Positions 46,800 through 56,209 of a DNA stretch of 64,000 bases are shown here, piece after piece. The stretch spans positions 458,288 through 522,287 of the forward strand of contig NZ_JAOTPO010000001.1 of NCBI RefSeq assembly GCF_029028005.1. The letters run 5' to 3'. A program made the position numbers and the translations under genes. Each line of letters opens with the position of its first letter. Positions within the stretch are counted from its first letter, which is position 1. Source of the DNA: Alkalihalobacterium chitinilyticum. Lineage in GTDB: Bacteria; Bacillota; Bacilli; Bacillales; Bacillaceae_F. The notes beneath the pieces were generated by a model. It saw only the letters and a list, made by a program, of their open reading frames with translations, was not told the origin of the DNA and did not search any database.

Positions 46800-47186
46800 T
46801 TGTCAAAAATGGAATGGATTTTATGGGGTTTACTTTTTGGATTATTAGTATTTTTTATTGTGAAACGTTTTATTAAGCCTAAATATTTAACAGAGTTAAC
46901 GCAAGATGATTTCATTAAAGGCTACCGAAAAGCTCAACTTATTGACGTCAGGGAACCAAAAGAGTTTAATGGCGGTCATATTCTAGGGGCACGTAACATT
47001 CCAATGTCTCAATTAAGACAACGAATGAACGAAGTTCGTCCTGACCAAGCAGTTTATTTATACTGTCAGTCAGGTGCAAGAAGTCGTCAAGCTGCTGAAA
47101 TCTTAAAGAAAAAACGCGGCTGTGAAGACCTTAATCACCTTAAAGGTGGATTTAAAAAGTGGACAGGAAAAATTAAAAAGAAATAA
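46800..47186 (+). CDS. yqhL: Rhodanese-like membrane protein YqhL
   Basis: A 128-aa protein with one N-terminal membrane helix (WILWGLLFGLLVFFIV) and a rhodanese domain whose active Cys is in YLYCQSGARSRQAAE. Such domains carry sulfur or persulfide. I chose TTG at 46800 because AAAGGAG lies 5 nt before it and the length matches B. subtilis; ATG at 46809 is the alternative. No in-frame ATG nearer the ribosome site exists. Confidence 0.87.
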   Translation: MSKMEWILWGLLFGLLVFFIVKRFIKPKYLTELTQDDFIKGYRKAQLIDVREPKEFNGGHILGARNIPMSQLRQRMNEVRPDQAVYLYCQSGARSRQAAEILKKKRGCEDLNHLKGGFKKWTGKIKKK

Positions 47187-47242
47187 ATGTAGTTGAGGAT
47201 GTTTTCTCATACGAATTTTAAGCAAATAAATCGAAAGAAGAG

Positions 47243-47270
47243 GACTAGATATTTTTCTAGTCTTTTTCTT
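47243..47270 (+). terminator. Intrinsic terminator of yqhL
   Basis: GACTAGA/TCTAGTC stem followed by TTTTTCTT. Confidence 0.75.
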
Positions 47271-47354
47271 ATGGATTTGATGTGCTATTTTTTATTAACT
47301 GAGAGTTGCTTTACCTAGTTAGCTTAAATACATTCTTATAAGTCCGTATTTCTA

Positions 47355-47388
47355 TAAAAAAACTAGACAGCAATTAACTGTCTAGTTC
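47355..47388 (-). terminator. Intrinsic terminator of the gcv operon
   Basis: Perfect stem AACTAGACAG/CTGTCTAGTT with loop TTAATTG and a T run on the minus strand, 11 nt after gcvPB. Confidence 0.9.
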
Positions 47389-47398
47389 TTTACCATGT

Positions 47399-48859
47399 TT
47401 ACATTTCTTTTTCATAACGTAGTACTGGCTTTCTTGCAGCTGTCGTTTCATCTAGCCGACCAATAACCGTATGATGCGGAGCTTCTTGAACGATTTCTGG
47501 ATTGTCATCTACTTCTTTTGCAATTTGGATCATTACATCGATAAACTCATCAAGCGTTTCTTTTGACTCCGTTTCAGTAGGTTCAATCATCATACACTCT
47601 TCAACGTTTAACGGGAAGTAAATCGTTGGTGGATGATAACCAAAATCAAGAAGACGTTTAGCCATATCCAACGTACGAACCCCTAATTTCTTTTGACGCT
47701 TACCAGAAATAACAAATTCATGTTTACAATGCTGTTGATATGGTAAATCAAAGTAAGGCTCTAAACGTCTCATCATATAGTTAGCATTTAACACTGCATA
47801 CTCAGACACTAGGCGTAATCCAACAGGTCCCATTGTTCGGATATACGTGTAAGCACGAACATTAATACCAAAGTTGCCATAGTAAGGTTTAACACGACCA
47901 ATCGACTCAGGTCGATTATAATCAAGACGATAGGTCTCTCCATCTTTTACGATTAATGGTTTCGGTAAATAAGGAATTAAGTCTTTTTTAACCCCAACTG
48001 GGCCAGAACCTGGGCCACCACCGCCATGCGGACCAGTAAATGTTTTGTGTAAGTTCAGATGCACTACATCAAATCCCATGTCTCCAGGTCTAGCAATTCC
48101 AAGAATAGCATTTGAATTGGCTCCGTCATAGTAAAGCTTACCGCCAGCATTATGAATAATCGTTGCCATTTCAACAATATGCTCTTCAAATAATCCTAAA
48201 GTATTTGGATTCGTTAACATCAGGGCAGCTGTATCTTCTCCAACTACCTCTTTGAGATGCTCTAGGTCAACTAAACCATTATCATCTGTACGAACCGTGA
48301 TCGAATCAAAACCTGCTACTGTCGCCGATGCTGGATTTGTTCCATGTGCAGAGTCAGGAACGATAACCTTTGTACGCTTTGTATCTCCATTTGCTTCATG
48401 ATAAGCACGGATCAACATTAACCCCGTCCACTCACCGTGCGCCCCTGCAGCGGGTTGAAGAGTTACTTCGTCCATTCCTGTGATTTCAGCTAATGACTCT
48501 TGTAACTCAAATAATAATTCTAATGCCCCTTGAACTTGCTCTTCTTCTTGATACGGATGAATATGAGCAAACCCTTCATAACGAGCTACATTCTCATTAA
48601 TTTTTGGGTTGTACTTCATCGTACATGATCCAAGTGGATAAAAACCTGAGTCAACACCATGATTACGTTTAGATAGAGCCGTGTAATGACGCATTAACTG
48701 AAGTTCTGATACTTCTGGAAGCTCAGGCTCGTTCGTACGAACAAATTCTTCAGGAAGTAATTCAGCAAGATCTACTTCTGGTACATCACATTCAGGAAGG
48801 CTATGACTAATACGTCCTGGCTTACTCATTTCAAAAATTAGTGGTTGATTTTTACTCAT
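47399..48859 (-). CDS. gcvPB: Glycine dehydrogenase (decarboxylating) subunit 2
   Basis: GcvPB (486 aa) is the C-terminal half of the PLP-dependent P protein of glycine cleavage, here a separate subunit as usual in Bacillus. The PLP lysine lies in [23 protein letters not shown] (about 270), and the glycine-rich loop follows. The ATG at 48859 overlaps gcvPA by 8 nt; GGGGGCGG stands upstream. Confidence 0.95.
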   Translation of the reverse strand: MSKNQPLIFEMSKPGRISHSLPECDVPEVDLAELLPEEFVRTNEPELPEVSELQLMRHYTALSKRNHGVDSGFYPLGSCTMKYNPKINENVARYEGFAHIHPYQEEEQVQGALELLFELQESLAEITGMDEVTLQPAAGAHGEWTGLMLIRAYHEANGDTKRTKVIVPDSAHGTNPASATVAGFDSITVRTDDNGLVDLEHLKEVVGEDTAALMLTNPNTLGLFEEHIVEMATIIHNAGGKLYYDGANSNAILGIARPGDMGFDVVHLNLHKTFTGPHGGGGPGSGPVGVKKDLIPYLPKPLIVKDGETYRLDYNRPESIGRVKPYYGNFGINVRAYTYIRTMGPVGLRLVSEYAVLNANYMMRRLEPYFDLPYQQHCKHEFVISGKRQKKLGVRTLDMAKRLLDFGYHPPTIYFPLNVEECMMIEPTETESKETLDEFIDVMIQIAKEVDDNPEIVQEAPHHTVIGRLDETTAARKPVLRYEKEM

Positions 48860-50201
48860 TGATAGCCGCCCCCAATACACCAGCAAACTGGTCAATTTCA
48901 GTCTTTGTACGAATTTCTGTAATCGTTACTAACATATGTCCTTCTAGTTCTGGGTACGTTTTACCCAAATCATATCCGCCGATAATGCCTTGAGCAAACA
49001 ACGCTTGATTTACTTCTTTTACAGGTTTGTTTAATTTAATGACAAATTCATTGAATGTTGGATGAGAAGAAACAACCTCTACGCCTGCTTCTTGCAGTTT
49101 CTTTTTGCCATATGCTGCTTTTTGAACGTTCTGGATAGCCATTTCCTTTACTCCAGACTTTCCAATTGCCGTCATAGCCACTGATGCAGCTAAAGCGTTC
49201 AGTGCTTGGTTCGAACAAATATTAGAAGTCGCTTTTTCACGACGAATATGCTGTTCACGTGCTTGTAACGTTAGAACGAAACCACGTTGACCTTGATCAT
49301 CTGTTGTCTGCCCTACTAGACGGCCTGGAATTTTACGCATCAGCTTTTTCGTTGTTGCAAAATAACCGCAGTGTGGACCGCCATATTGTGTTGGTATACC
49401 AAATGGTTGCGCATCTCCAATAACAATATCTGCACCAAACTCACCAGGTGGCTTTAGTGCTCCTAATGCAAGTGGGTTACTTGATACAACAAACATACCT
49501 TTTTCAGAATGCGTAACTTCCTCAATTGCAGCTAAGTTTTCAATTGCACCAAAGAAGTTAGGGTATTGCACAATGACACACGCAGTTTCACTATCGTACT
49601 TCGCTTTTAAATCCTCTATATCCGTAACACCATCACGAATGTCAATCTCCACCACTGTTAAGTTTTGACCTTTTGCATTCGTTTTTAACACGTCACGTGC
49701 TTCTGGATGAACAGCTTTAGAAACAAGTATTTGCTTTTTCTTTGTTTGTCCTGCACTCATCATCGCAGCTTCTGCAAGCGCTGTTGGTCCATCATACATA
49801 GAAGAGTTCGCAATATCCATACCTGTTAATTCACAAATCATCGTTTGGTATTCAAAGATGGCTTGAAGCTCACCCTGAGAGATTTCAGGTTGGTAAGGTG
49901 TATACGCTGTATAAAACTCAGACCTGGAAATCACATGATCTACAACTGATGGAATATAATGCTCATATACGCCTGCACCTAAAAATGACGGCATTTGTTT
50001 AATATTTGTATTCTTTTTTGCAAGACCTTGAAGGTATTTTACTAGATCTGGTTCTGTTAATGCTTCTTTAATATTTAAGTTCCCTTTAAAGCGAATGTCC
50101 TCTGGAATATCATTAAAAAGATCTTCTATTGACTGTACACCAATCGTCTCAAGCATCTCTTGCTTATCAGACTCGGTCATCGGTAAGTATCGAAAACTCA
50201 T
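48852..50201 (-). CDS. gcvPA: Glycine dehydrogenase (decarboxylating) subunit 1
   Basis: GcvPA (449 aa) is the N-terminal half of the P protein; it decarboxylates glycine with GcvPB and hands the aminomethyl group to GcvH. Typical segments: [42 protein letters not shown] and [20 protein letters not shown]. It lies 11 nt after gcvT. Confidence 0.95.
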   Translation of the reverse strand: MSFRYLPMTESDKQEMLETIGVQSIEDLFNDIPEDIRFKGNLNIKEALTEPDLVKYLQGLAKKNTNIKQMPSFLGAGVYEHYIPSVVDHVISRSEFYTAYTPYQPEISQGELQAIFEYQTMICELTGMDIANSSMYDGPTALAEAAMMSAGQTKKKQILVSKAVHPEARDVLKTNAKGQNLTVVEIDIRDGVTDIEDLKAKYDSETACVIVQYPNFFGAIENLAAIEEVTHSEKGMFVVSSNPLALGALKPPGEFGADIVIGDAQPFGIPTQYGGPHCGYFATTKKLMRKIPGRLVGQTTDDQGQRGFVLTLQAREQHIRREKATSNICSNQALNALAASVAMTAIGKSGVKEMAIQNVQKAAYGKKKLQEAGVEVVSSHPTFNEFVIKLNKPVKEVNQALFAQGIIGGYDLGKTYPELEGHMLVTITEIRTKTEIDQFAGVLGAAINE

Positions 50202-50212
50202 CGTTTTTCCCC

Positions 50213-51313
50213 CTATTTTTGCCTTTTATAAAATGGTGTTTGAATTACTTTAGCTTTTAAACGTTTTTTCCTAACTTGAACCTCAACTTCTGTATCAATT
50301 GCGGTAAACTCTTTATCAATAATGGCTAAGCCAATATTCTTCTTTAATGTTGGAGATTGTGTACCTGTTGTTATAACTCCAACTTGGTTGTCATCAACAA
50401 AAACTTCATACCCCGTACGAGGAATTCCTTTGTCAAGCATTTCAAGGCCAACAAGTTTTCTTGTCGTTCCTTCCGCTTTTTGTTTCTGTAGTGCCGCTTT
50501 CCCAATGAAATCAGCTTCTTTATCAACTTTTACAGCAAAGCCCAAACCAGCTTCAAGAGGAGAAATTTCTTTCGAAAGTTCTTGACCGTATAATGGTAGT
50601 TTAGCTTCAAAACGTAACGTATCTCTAGCCCCTAACCCGCACGGGAAAACCTCACCATTCTTACCCTCTTCTAAAATAGCTGCCCATAATTTCGCTGCGT
50701 CTTTTTCTTCACAATAAATTTCAAAACCATCTTCACCCGTATAGCCAGAACGAGATACGAGAGCTTTAACCCCAGCAACATCTGCATTATCTTTGAAACG
50801 GAAAAAGCCAATTTTTGATAAATCTTCGTTCGTTAATCGTTGTAGTACAGATTCTGCTAATGGACCTTGTATCGCAAGTTGAGCAACATGATCTGAAACA
50901 TTGACTAATTCAACCCCATCAATGATGTGGCTTTCTAACCAACTAGCATCTTTTTCTGTATTGGCAGCATTGACGACAAGTAGATAGTCTTCATCATTAC
51001 GTTTATAAACGAGTAAGTCATCTATCGTTCCTCCGTCTTCATAACACATCAAGGTATATTTTGCTTGCCCTGCTTCCATATTTGCTAGATCATTTGTCAT
51101 GACTAGCTGCAAGAACTCTAATGCCTTTTCACCCTTCACTTCAATTTCACCCATATGGGAAACATCGAAAAGCCCGGCTTTAGTTCTTACTGCTTCATGT
51201 TCCTCTTTAATGCTTGAAAATTGAACCGGTAAATCCCATCCACCAAAATCAATTGTTTTAGCGCCATGTTCTTTATACAAGTCAAATAATGGTGTTCTTT
51301 TTAAAGTTGACAT
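50213..51313 (-). CDS. gcvT: Aminomethyltransferase (glycine cleavage T protein)
   Basis: GcvT (366 aa) releases ammonia from aminomethyl-GcvH and forms methylene-tetrahydrofolate. Motifs: [34 protein letters not shown] with the catalytic Asp, [15 protein letters not shown] and [25 protein letters not shown] precedes the ATG. First gene of gcvT-PA-PB; gcvH is not in the window. Confidence 0.96.
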   Translation of the reverse strand: MSTLKRTPLFDLYKEHGAKTIDFGGWDLPVQFSSIKEEHEAVRTKAGLFDVSHMGEIEVKGEKALEFLQLVMTNDLANMEAGQAKYTLMCYEDGGTIDDLLVYKRNDEDYLLVVNAANTEKDASWLESHIIDGVELVNVSDHVAQLAIQGPLAESVLQRLTNEDLSKIGFFRFKDNADVAGVKALVSRSGYTGEDGFEIYCEEKDAAKLWAAILEEGKNGEVFPCGLGARDTLRFEAKLPLYGQELSKEISPLEAGLGFAVKVDKEADFIGKAALQKQKAEGTTRKLVGLEMLDKGIPRTGYEVFVDDNQVGVITTGTQSPTLKKNIGLAIIDKEFTAIDTEVEVQVRKKRLKAKVIQTPFYKRQK

Positions 51314-51459
51314 GTCAATCCTCCTTAAATATTTAGCAAGAATACAAGATAGAAGGTAAAAATAAATTGTCGCTAGATTAATGCAATTAACTGAGATTAA
51401 GTATGATTCAAGATATCTGACCTTAATCTAGACAGGACTAAAATATTTATTCTGTTTAT

Positions 51460-51505
51460 AAAAAAAGACAGAGAAGTACATACTAAATCTATGTACTTCT
51501 CTGTC
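51460..51505 (-). terminator. Riboswitch-controlled terminator of gcvT
   Basis: Stem GACAGAGAAGTACATA/TATGTACTTCTCTGTC followed by TTTTTTT on the minus strand. Its 5' arm begins in the GGACAGAG end of the second aptamer, so glycine binding should block its formation (on switch). Confidence 0.88.
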
Positions 51506-51702
51506 CTGATACCAGAAAGTTTCTTCCTTACTATATGAAGAAGCAAGGAATGTCTTCGTGGGTGGTTCTTAGACTACTAGTCACTGAACACTCTCCAGAG
51601 TCGCGTCGAGCAAGAGTCTGTTTGCCTGAGAGATTCACTTTCGCTTGCTCCTTCGGCGTCGCCAATTTGTTCTAAATCCGAACAATATACGAGCTCTCCC
51701 CT
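51490..51702 (-). promoter_or_regulatory. Tandem glycine riboswitch
   Basis: The first aptamer is near consensus: GGGGAGAGCTC, GACGCCGAAGGAGCAAG, AATCTCTCAGGCAAACAGAC and CTCTGGAGAG in order. The second, downstream, keeps AACCACC at its start and TATCAGGACAGAG at its end but differs in the middle, with CACGAAGACATTCC in place of the usual CGAAGGGGCAA and CTTTCTGG for CTCTCAGG. It controls gcvT-gcvPA-gcvPB through the terminator at 51460-51505. A TATAAT-like -10 lies at 51717-51722. Confidence 0.92.
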
Positions 51703-51829
51703 TGCTTTCATTCGCCATTATAAAGTTTTCAGTTGAAAATTTTATGTTTTAAACAAAATATTATATTAATATCCTATCAATTGATGAGTAGAAAGGCAAT
51801 ATAAAATTTTCAGGAAAGGGTGATATTTC

Positions 51830-53524
51830 TTGAATTTAGACGTTTTATTTGAAACATCTTGGCAAGAAGATTTTTGCAAAAGGTTAGATGAAGATGGTCC
51901 TTGGTCGAACTGGGAGCTGTTTCAATTAGCTTATGAAGCTGAGCAACATTTATCCATCCCAGAGTTTCATGGACTTCAAGCACCAAAGCATCTGCCTCAT
52001 TTAGAGCCGTACCCTCATCAAATTGAAGTTGCAAATACTGTAATTGAAAAAATGAACGGAAAAGCAATTTTAGCTGATGAAGTTGGATTAGGTAAGACCA
52101 TCGAAGCTGGACTCATTTTAAAAGAATATATGATTCGCGGGCTCGCAAAAAAGGTATTAATTCTAGTCCCTGCTTCACTTGTTTCTCAATGGGCGTACGA
52201 GTTAAATCAAAAATTTCACATTCCAGCAGTTCCACAGAAAAAAGCATACGTATGGGAGCAATGTGATGTAGTCGTTGCTTCAATTGATACGGCTAAACGA
52301 AATCCACATTTTGACATTGTGATGAAACAAGATTATGACTTAATTATTATTGATGAAGCTCATAAATTAAAAAATCCTAAAACCAAAAACTATGAGTTTG
52401 TAAAAAACCTAAAGAAAAAGTTTTGTTTGCTACTTACAGCAACACCTGTCCAAAACAGATTAGATGAAATCTTTAATCTTGTTTCTCTTTTAAAGCCTGG
52501 ACATCTTGGAGATTTATCAACGTTCGAAAAGAACTACCGATCCAATCAACGAGCTCCTAAAAATGATGAACAGTTGCGTGAGTTAGTTAATAAAGTAATG
52601 GTGCGAAACAGACGTGAAGAAACGGGAATAGAGTGGACCAAGCGGATTGTACAAACGGTGCCAATTACATTTAGTAAGGAAGAAAGAGAGTTATACGATG
52701 CCATTTCTTCTTTAAAACACGACCCGAATGTTTTGACTAGCAGCTTTGGCATGCTCACACTGCAACGAGAAATTTGTTCAAGCCGAGAAGCCGCTTTCAT
52801 GACATTAAAAAACATGATGGACAAAGCTAAAGAAGAAGGTCGTCCGTTAAATAATGCCGATCGGTTTATTAAAATGATTGAGAATATTAAACAAAACTCA
52901 AAAGCTGAAAAAGCACTTGAAATTATTAAAGGCATAGATGGGAAAGTTATTATCTTTACGGAATACCGAGCAACACAACTATATCTTCAGTGGTTTTTAA
53001 AGCAACACGGTATTTCTTCTGTTCCGTTCCGAGGCGGTTTTAAACGGGGTAAAAAAGATTGGATGAGACAACTCTTCCAAAATCACGCTCAAGTCTTGAT
53101 AGCAACCGAAGCTGGAGGCGAAGGAATTAACCTTCAATTTTGCAGCCATATCATCAATTATGATTTACCGTGGAACCCAATGCGGATTGAGCAACGAATT
53201 GGGCGTATTCATCGTTTAGGTCAAAAAAATGATGTTCGTATCTATAACTTTGCCGTAGAAGATACGGTAGAACAACACATTCTTAAATTGTTGTATGAGA
53301 AGATTAACTTATTTGAACGTGTCGTCGGTGAGCTTGACGACATCTTAGCCAAATTAGAACTCCCTTCACTCGAAGAACACGTTTCTGAGATTTTACTTCA
53401 CTCGGACTCAGAAGGAGAAGTCCGTGTGAAAATGGATCATTTATCCGCGATCATTAATGATATTCCTACTGAAACAGATCCTAATGAGGAGAGCGATACA
53501 CATGCAACAGCAACACATCCATAA
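51830..53524 (+). CDS. yqhH: SNF2-family DEAD/H helicase YqhH
   Basis: A 564-aa Swi2/Snf2-type ATPase. Walker A ILADEVGLGKTIEAGLIL (about 80-97), DEAH box LIIIDEAHKLKN, motif III LLTATPVQN, and C-terminal helicase motifs LIATEAGGEGINLQFCSHIINYDLPWNP-type with QRIGRIHRLGQ. Probably a DNA translocase in repair or transcription recycling; exact job unknown. Start is TTG, preceded by AAAGGGTGAT. It overlaps yqhG by 23 nt. Confidence 0.9.
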   Translation: MNLDVLFETSWQEDFCKRLDEDGPWSNWELFQLAYEAEQHLSIPEFHGLQAPKHLPHLEPYPHQIEVANTVIEKMNGKAILADEVGLGKTIEAGLILKEYMIRGLAKKVLILVPASLVSQWAYELNQKFHIPAVPQKKAYVWEQCDVVVASIDTAKRNPHFDIVMKQDYDLIIIDEAHKLKNPKTKNYEFVKNLKKKFCLLLTATPVQNRLDEIFNLVSLLKPGHLGDLSTFEKNYRSNQRAPKNDEQLRELVNKVMVRNRREETGIEWTKRIVQTVPITFSKEERELYDAISSLKHDPNVLTSSFGMLTLQREICSSREAAFMTLKNMMDKAKEEGRPLNNADRFIKMIENIKQNSKAEKALEIIKGIDGKVIIFTEYRATQLYLQWFLKQHGISSVPFRGGFKRGKKDWMRQLFQNHAQVLIATEAGGEGINLQFCSHIINYDLPWNPMRIEQRIGRIHRLGQKNDVRIYNFAVEDTVEQHILKLLYEKINLFERVVGELDDILAKLELPSLEEHVSEILLHSDSEGEVRVKMDHLSAIINDIPTETDPNEESDTHATATHP

Positions 53525-54299
53525 TTACTTAGAGCGTTATTTTACAGCCAATCAAAGCCCTGTCCTACATAGCGGCGATGGCTATCTTCAAGTTCAATTA
53601 TCCATTGAACTTGATAAGACATTAATGAATCGCCCGTTTTATTGGCATTACCTTGAAAAAACAGGTGGGACACCTCAGCCGATGCAGATGACCTTAGTAA
53701 CAGATCAGACAAAAGCTCCTGAAGAAATAAAAGGTGAACAAATACACTTTGGATCTCCTAGGTTACACCAAATCTTTCAAACAACGAAAGAGCTCGGCGG
53801 ATTTATTCGAATGTATGAAAATATTCAAATGGTTTCCCATGGATCGATCCCTCTTCAACCATGGCTTTGTACAAATGTGAAGATCTCGTTTCAGTGCGAT
53901 CGGAAAAAAGATGTCATCTTATCATTAGGGTTAAATTTAATTCACGGCCAAATCGTCGATCATTTTTTTGACAGGATAAGAGAAAAAGATTTAACTCCCA
54001 AAATTCCTGATTTTTGTTTTACCTTATCTCCGCTAATTACACCGAAAAGCGGATTACTGAGGGTAGAGCGAACCATCGAGAATTTTATTAATCAACAAGA
54101 TAAAAATTGGGCAATCGAAGCAAGAAAGCGCTGGGATGAAGATTTACAGCTATTAAATCGTTTTTATGAGGAAGTTGATGAAAAGCCTGAAAGCTACGAA
54201 ACCGAAAAAGAAGCACTTCGCAGTCAATATGAACCAAAAATTCACGTACAATTTATCAACGGTGGAATGTTCTATTTAAGACAACAGTTCTTTTCCTAA
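53502..54299 (+). CDS. yqhG: YqhG family protein
   Basis: A 265-aa soluble protein of the YqhG family (MQQQHIHNYLERYFTANQSPV at the N terminus). No catalytic motif known to me. The constant overlap with the helicase gene yqhH suggests that the two proteins work together. The frame is open 15 codons earlier, but GAGGAG lies before the ATG at 53502. Confidence 0.88.
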   Translation: MQQQHIHNYLERYFTANQSPVLHSGDGYLQVQLSIELDKTLMNRPFYWHYLEKTGGTPQPMQMTLVTDQTKAPEEIKGEQIHFGSPRLHQIFQTTKELGGFIRMYENIQMVSHGSIPLQPWLCTNVKISFQCDRKKDVILSLGLNLIHGQIVDHFFDRIREKDLTPKIPDFCFTLSPLITPKSGLLRVERTIENFINQQDKNWAIEARKRWDEDLQLLNRFYEEVDEKPESYETEKEALRSQYEPKIHVQFINGGMFYLRQQFFS

Positions 54300-54305
54300 A
54301 ATGCA

Positions 54306-54340
54306 AAAGAGGCTGGCCATAATAATGGCAGCCTCTTCTC
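54306..54340. terminator. Bidirectional terminator between yqhG and the DUF2759 gene
   Basis: AAGAGGCTGGCCAT/ATGGCAGCCTCTT stem with one bulged G and loop AATA; followed by CTCTGTTT on plus and TTTTGCATTTT on minus. Confidence 0.82.
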
Positions 54341-54343
54341 TGT

Positions 54344-54514
54344 TTAGTGAGCAACTGGTGCACCAGAGATTAATGTCATAACTCCAAACCAGCCAAACAC
54401 TGCTAATGAAATTGCTGCAAATCCTACAGCAAAAAAGTTCTTTTTGCGCACTTCACGAACTAGTCCCCATGCACAGAAAAGAGCAACTAAAGTCATGTTA
54501 ATTCCAAGAAACAC
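54344..54514 (-). CDS. DUF2759 small membrane protein
   Basis: A 56-aa protein with two membrane helices (MTLVALFCAWGLVREV and FFAVGFAAISLAVFGWFGVMTLI), matching DUF2759 (YqgW type). The open frame is longer, but GTG at 54514 has GGGGGGAAGG upstream and gives the family length. It resembles its later neighbour DUF2626 in being a small Bacillus-only membrane protein. Confidence 0.78.
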   Translation of the reverse strand: MFLGINMTLVALFCAWGLVREVRKKNFFAVGFAAISLAVFGWFGVMTLISGAPVAH

Positions 54515-54789
54515 GATGCCTTCCCCCCTTATGTATAACGCTTTTACTACATGCATTTTCACTTATATTATAATAACTTACGAGGGATGTTTCATTATAA
54601 ACTTGAAAATGTCACAGAATATCCCTCTATAGCTTGACTCATTCTACCTCATTTTACTCTTTTTTTTTGAAAATGTCGAGGCTTGGAAAAAAGAATCCTA
54701 AGTACTTATAAAATGGTCAAGAGATGACAAGCGTTTTTTTCTGTTATAGAATTTTGGTCGTAAGTGCTTATTCTATCTATAACCTCGGT

Positions 54790-55254
54790 TTATAGGAACT
54801 CTACATGAATTTCATATGCATTTGCATATCCCTCAATTAATTCTTTTACGTGAAAATCAACATAATAGGTTTGCTTGGTCAAATCATAAGCAATTAAATT
54901 TTCTTCCATTTGTATAGTTGCCATTTTTATTTGCACTTCTTCACCATGTACAATTTTAAATGGTAACACAAGTTCACGATACAAATAATAGAGTTTGCCT
55001 TTCCAACCATAATCAGCAAACTTTTCATAAACCGTTAACTCTTCAAAAAGTAAAAGTTCATGAACTTCCTCAATCAGATCTAAATTTGAAAACTGATTAG
55101 ATAAGGCAGCAATAGCATTATGTTCAGTAAAAACATACATCGATTCAGCTTCATCGAAAGGATCTTGCTGGTAGATTTCAAAATAACAGCCCTCTAATGT
55201 GTTTATATCAATATTAAGGTTATTTTTTAACTCTAAGGCAAAGCCACTATTCAC
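54790..55254 (-). CDS. Uncharacterised protein
   Basis: A 154-aa acidic protein that I do not recognise. It has no membrane segment or signal peptide; many Glu, Tyr and Phe residues occur (ESMYVFTEHNAIAALSNQF, WKGKLYYLYRELVLPFKIV). The frame opens at ATG 55269, but the GTG at 55254 has GGAG at 9 nt and may be the true start. It stands alone, divergent from yqgX. Confidence 0.6.
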   Translation of the reverse strand: MNSGFALELKNNLNIDINTLEGCYFEIYQQDPFDEAESMYVFTEHNAIAALSNQFSNLDLIEEVHELLLFEELTVYEKFADYGWKGKLYYLYRELVLPFKIVHGEEVQIKMATIQMEENLIAYDLTKQTYYVDFHVKELIEGYANAYEIHVEFL

Positions 55255-55333
55255 GACAGCCAACTCCATTCTTTGAACAACGTATGTATTCAGTGTAGAA
55301 TAGGATTATATAAACTGCAATGGAGGAGATTTT

Positions 55334-55969
55334 ATGAATTGGAAGCAAGTACCACTAGGTCCACTTCAAACCAACTGTTATTTACTTATGAACCAACAAA
55401 AAGAAGCCGTCATCTTTGACCCAGGTGGAGACGGACCACAATTAAATGCCTACCTAAAAAAAGAAGGAATTACACCATTAGCTATCCTACTCACTCACGC
55501 TCACTTCGATCATATCGGAGCAGTTGATGATGTAAGGAATGAGTGGGGTATTAAAGTTTATTTACATAAAAATGAAACAGAGTGGCTTGGAGATTCAACA
55601 AAGAATGGTTCTGCTTTTTTCTTAGGAAATCAGGAAATTATTATTAATGACGCAGATCATATCATTCACGGAGAAGGAACATTATCGATTGGTTCTTTTG
55701 AATTCAAAATTTATGAAACACCTGGTCATTCTCCAGGAAGTGTTTCTTTCTATTTTGAACCACTCGGTATTGTTTTTTCAGGAGATGCCCTATTTGCTGG
55801 CAGTATCGGCAGAACAGATCTGCCTGGAGGGAATCATCAACAATTATTAGACTGTATTCATGATAAACTACTCGAACTGCCTGAGGATACCATCGTAGCT
55901 TCCGGTCATGGACCGACAACAACAATTGGTCAAGAAATGGACTCAAACCCATTTTTAAGCGGTTTCTAG
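55334..55969 (+). CDS. yqgX: MBL-fold metal-dependent hydrolase YqgX
   Basis: A 211-aa glyoxalase II-like metallo-beta-lactamase-fold hydrolase. The metal motif THAHFDHIGAVDD (about 53-65), then GHSPGSVSFYF, GDALFAGSIGRTDLPGGN and GHGP complete the two-zinc site. Probably hydrolyses a thioester such as a bacillithiol adduct; substrate not shown by sequence. GGAGGAG precedes the ATG. Confidence 0.9.
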   Translation: MNWKQVPLGPLQTNCYLLMNQQKEAVIFDPGGDGPQLNAYLKKEGITPLAILLTHAHFDHIGAVDDVRNEWGIKVYLHKNETEWLGDSTKNGSAFFLGNQEIIINDADHIIHGEGTLSIGSFEFKIYETPGHSPGSVSFYFEPLGIVFSGDALFAGSIGRTDLPGGNHQQLLDCIHDKLLELPEDTIVASGHGPTTTIGQEMDSNPFLSGF

Positions 55970-55992
55970 TAAAATTCCCGCAAAAAATGCAT

Positions 55993-56098
55993 AAAAAAAT
56001 TGACCTCCTATCTTGGAGGTCACAAGGGGAGTAAATCGTATTGATAAATGAACTATGAGGGGGAGGGGGACTCCCAAAATCATTGTATTCACCAATGT
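55993..56098 (-). ncRNA. Probable small RNA with C-rich anti-Shine-Dalgarno region
   Basis: A transcription unit of about 106 nt without an ORF, antisense to nothing. It begins after a perfect sigma-A promoter (56105-56133), has a 5' hairpin CATTG/CAATG, then GGGAGTCCCCCTCCCCCTC, in which GGGAGT can pair with ACTCCC at about 56032 and so expose the C-rich loop, and ends in TGACCTCC-AAGATA-GGAGGTCA followed by ATTTTTTT. The C-rich stretch complements ribosome sites such as GAGGGGG. This design resembles trans-acting RNAs such as FsrA and RoxS, but the sequence and locus do not match those I know. Confidence 0.75.
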
Positions 56099-56104
56099 AT
56101 TAAA

Positions 56105-56133
56105 ATTATATTATAGACTTTACACTATGTCAA
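56105..56133 (-). promoter_or_regulatory. Perfect sigma-A promoter of the small RNA
   Basis: TTGACA, exactly 17 nt, TATAAT on the minus strand. The spacer contains CATAGTGTAAAG. No coding gene lies downstream in that direction before the terminator at 55993-56022. Confidence 0.85.
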
Positions 56134-56209
56134 CAGTATTAACGTGAATTTCTTTCGGTCTACTAAAAGTATTCTAATATGATAATTATGCGCATTTTAA
56201 GGGGATTTT

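Larger units (their letters stand above)
51314..51829. other. 516-nt divergent region gcvT/yqhH
   Basis: Besides the riboswitch, its terminator and the -10 TATAAT at 51717-51722 (minus), the remaining AT-rich 100 nt before yqhH should hold the yqhH promoter, which I cannot place with certainty. Confidence 0.5.
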
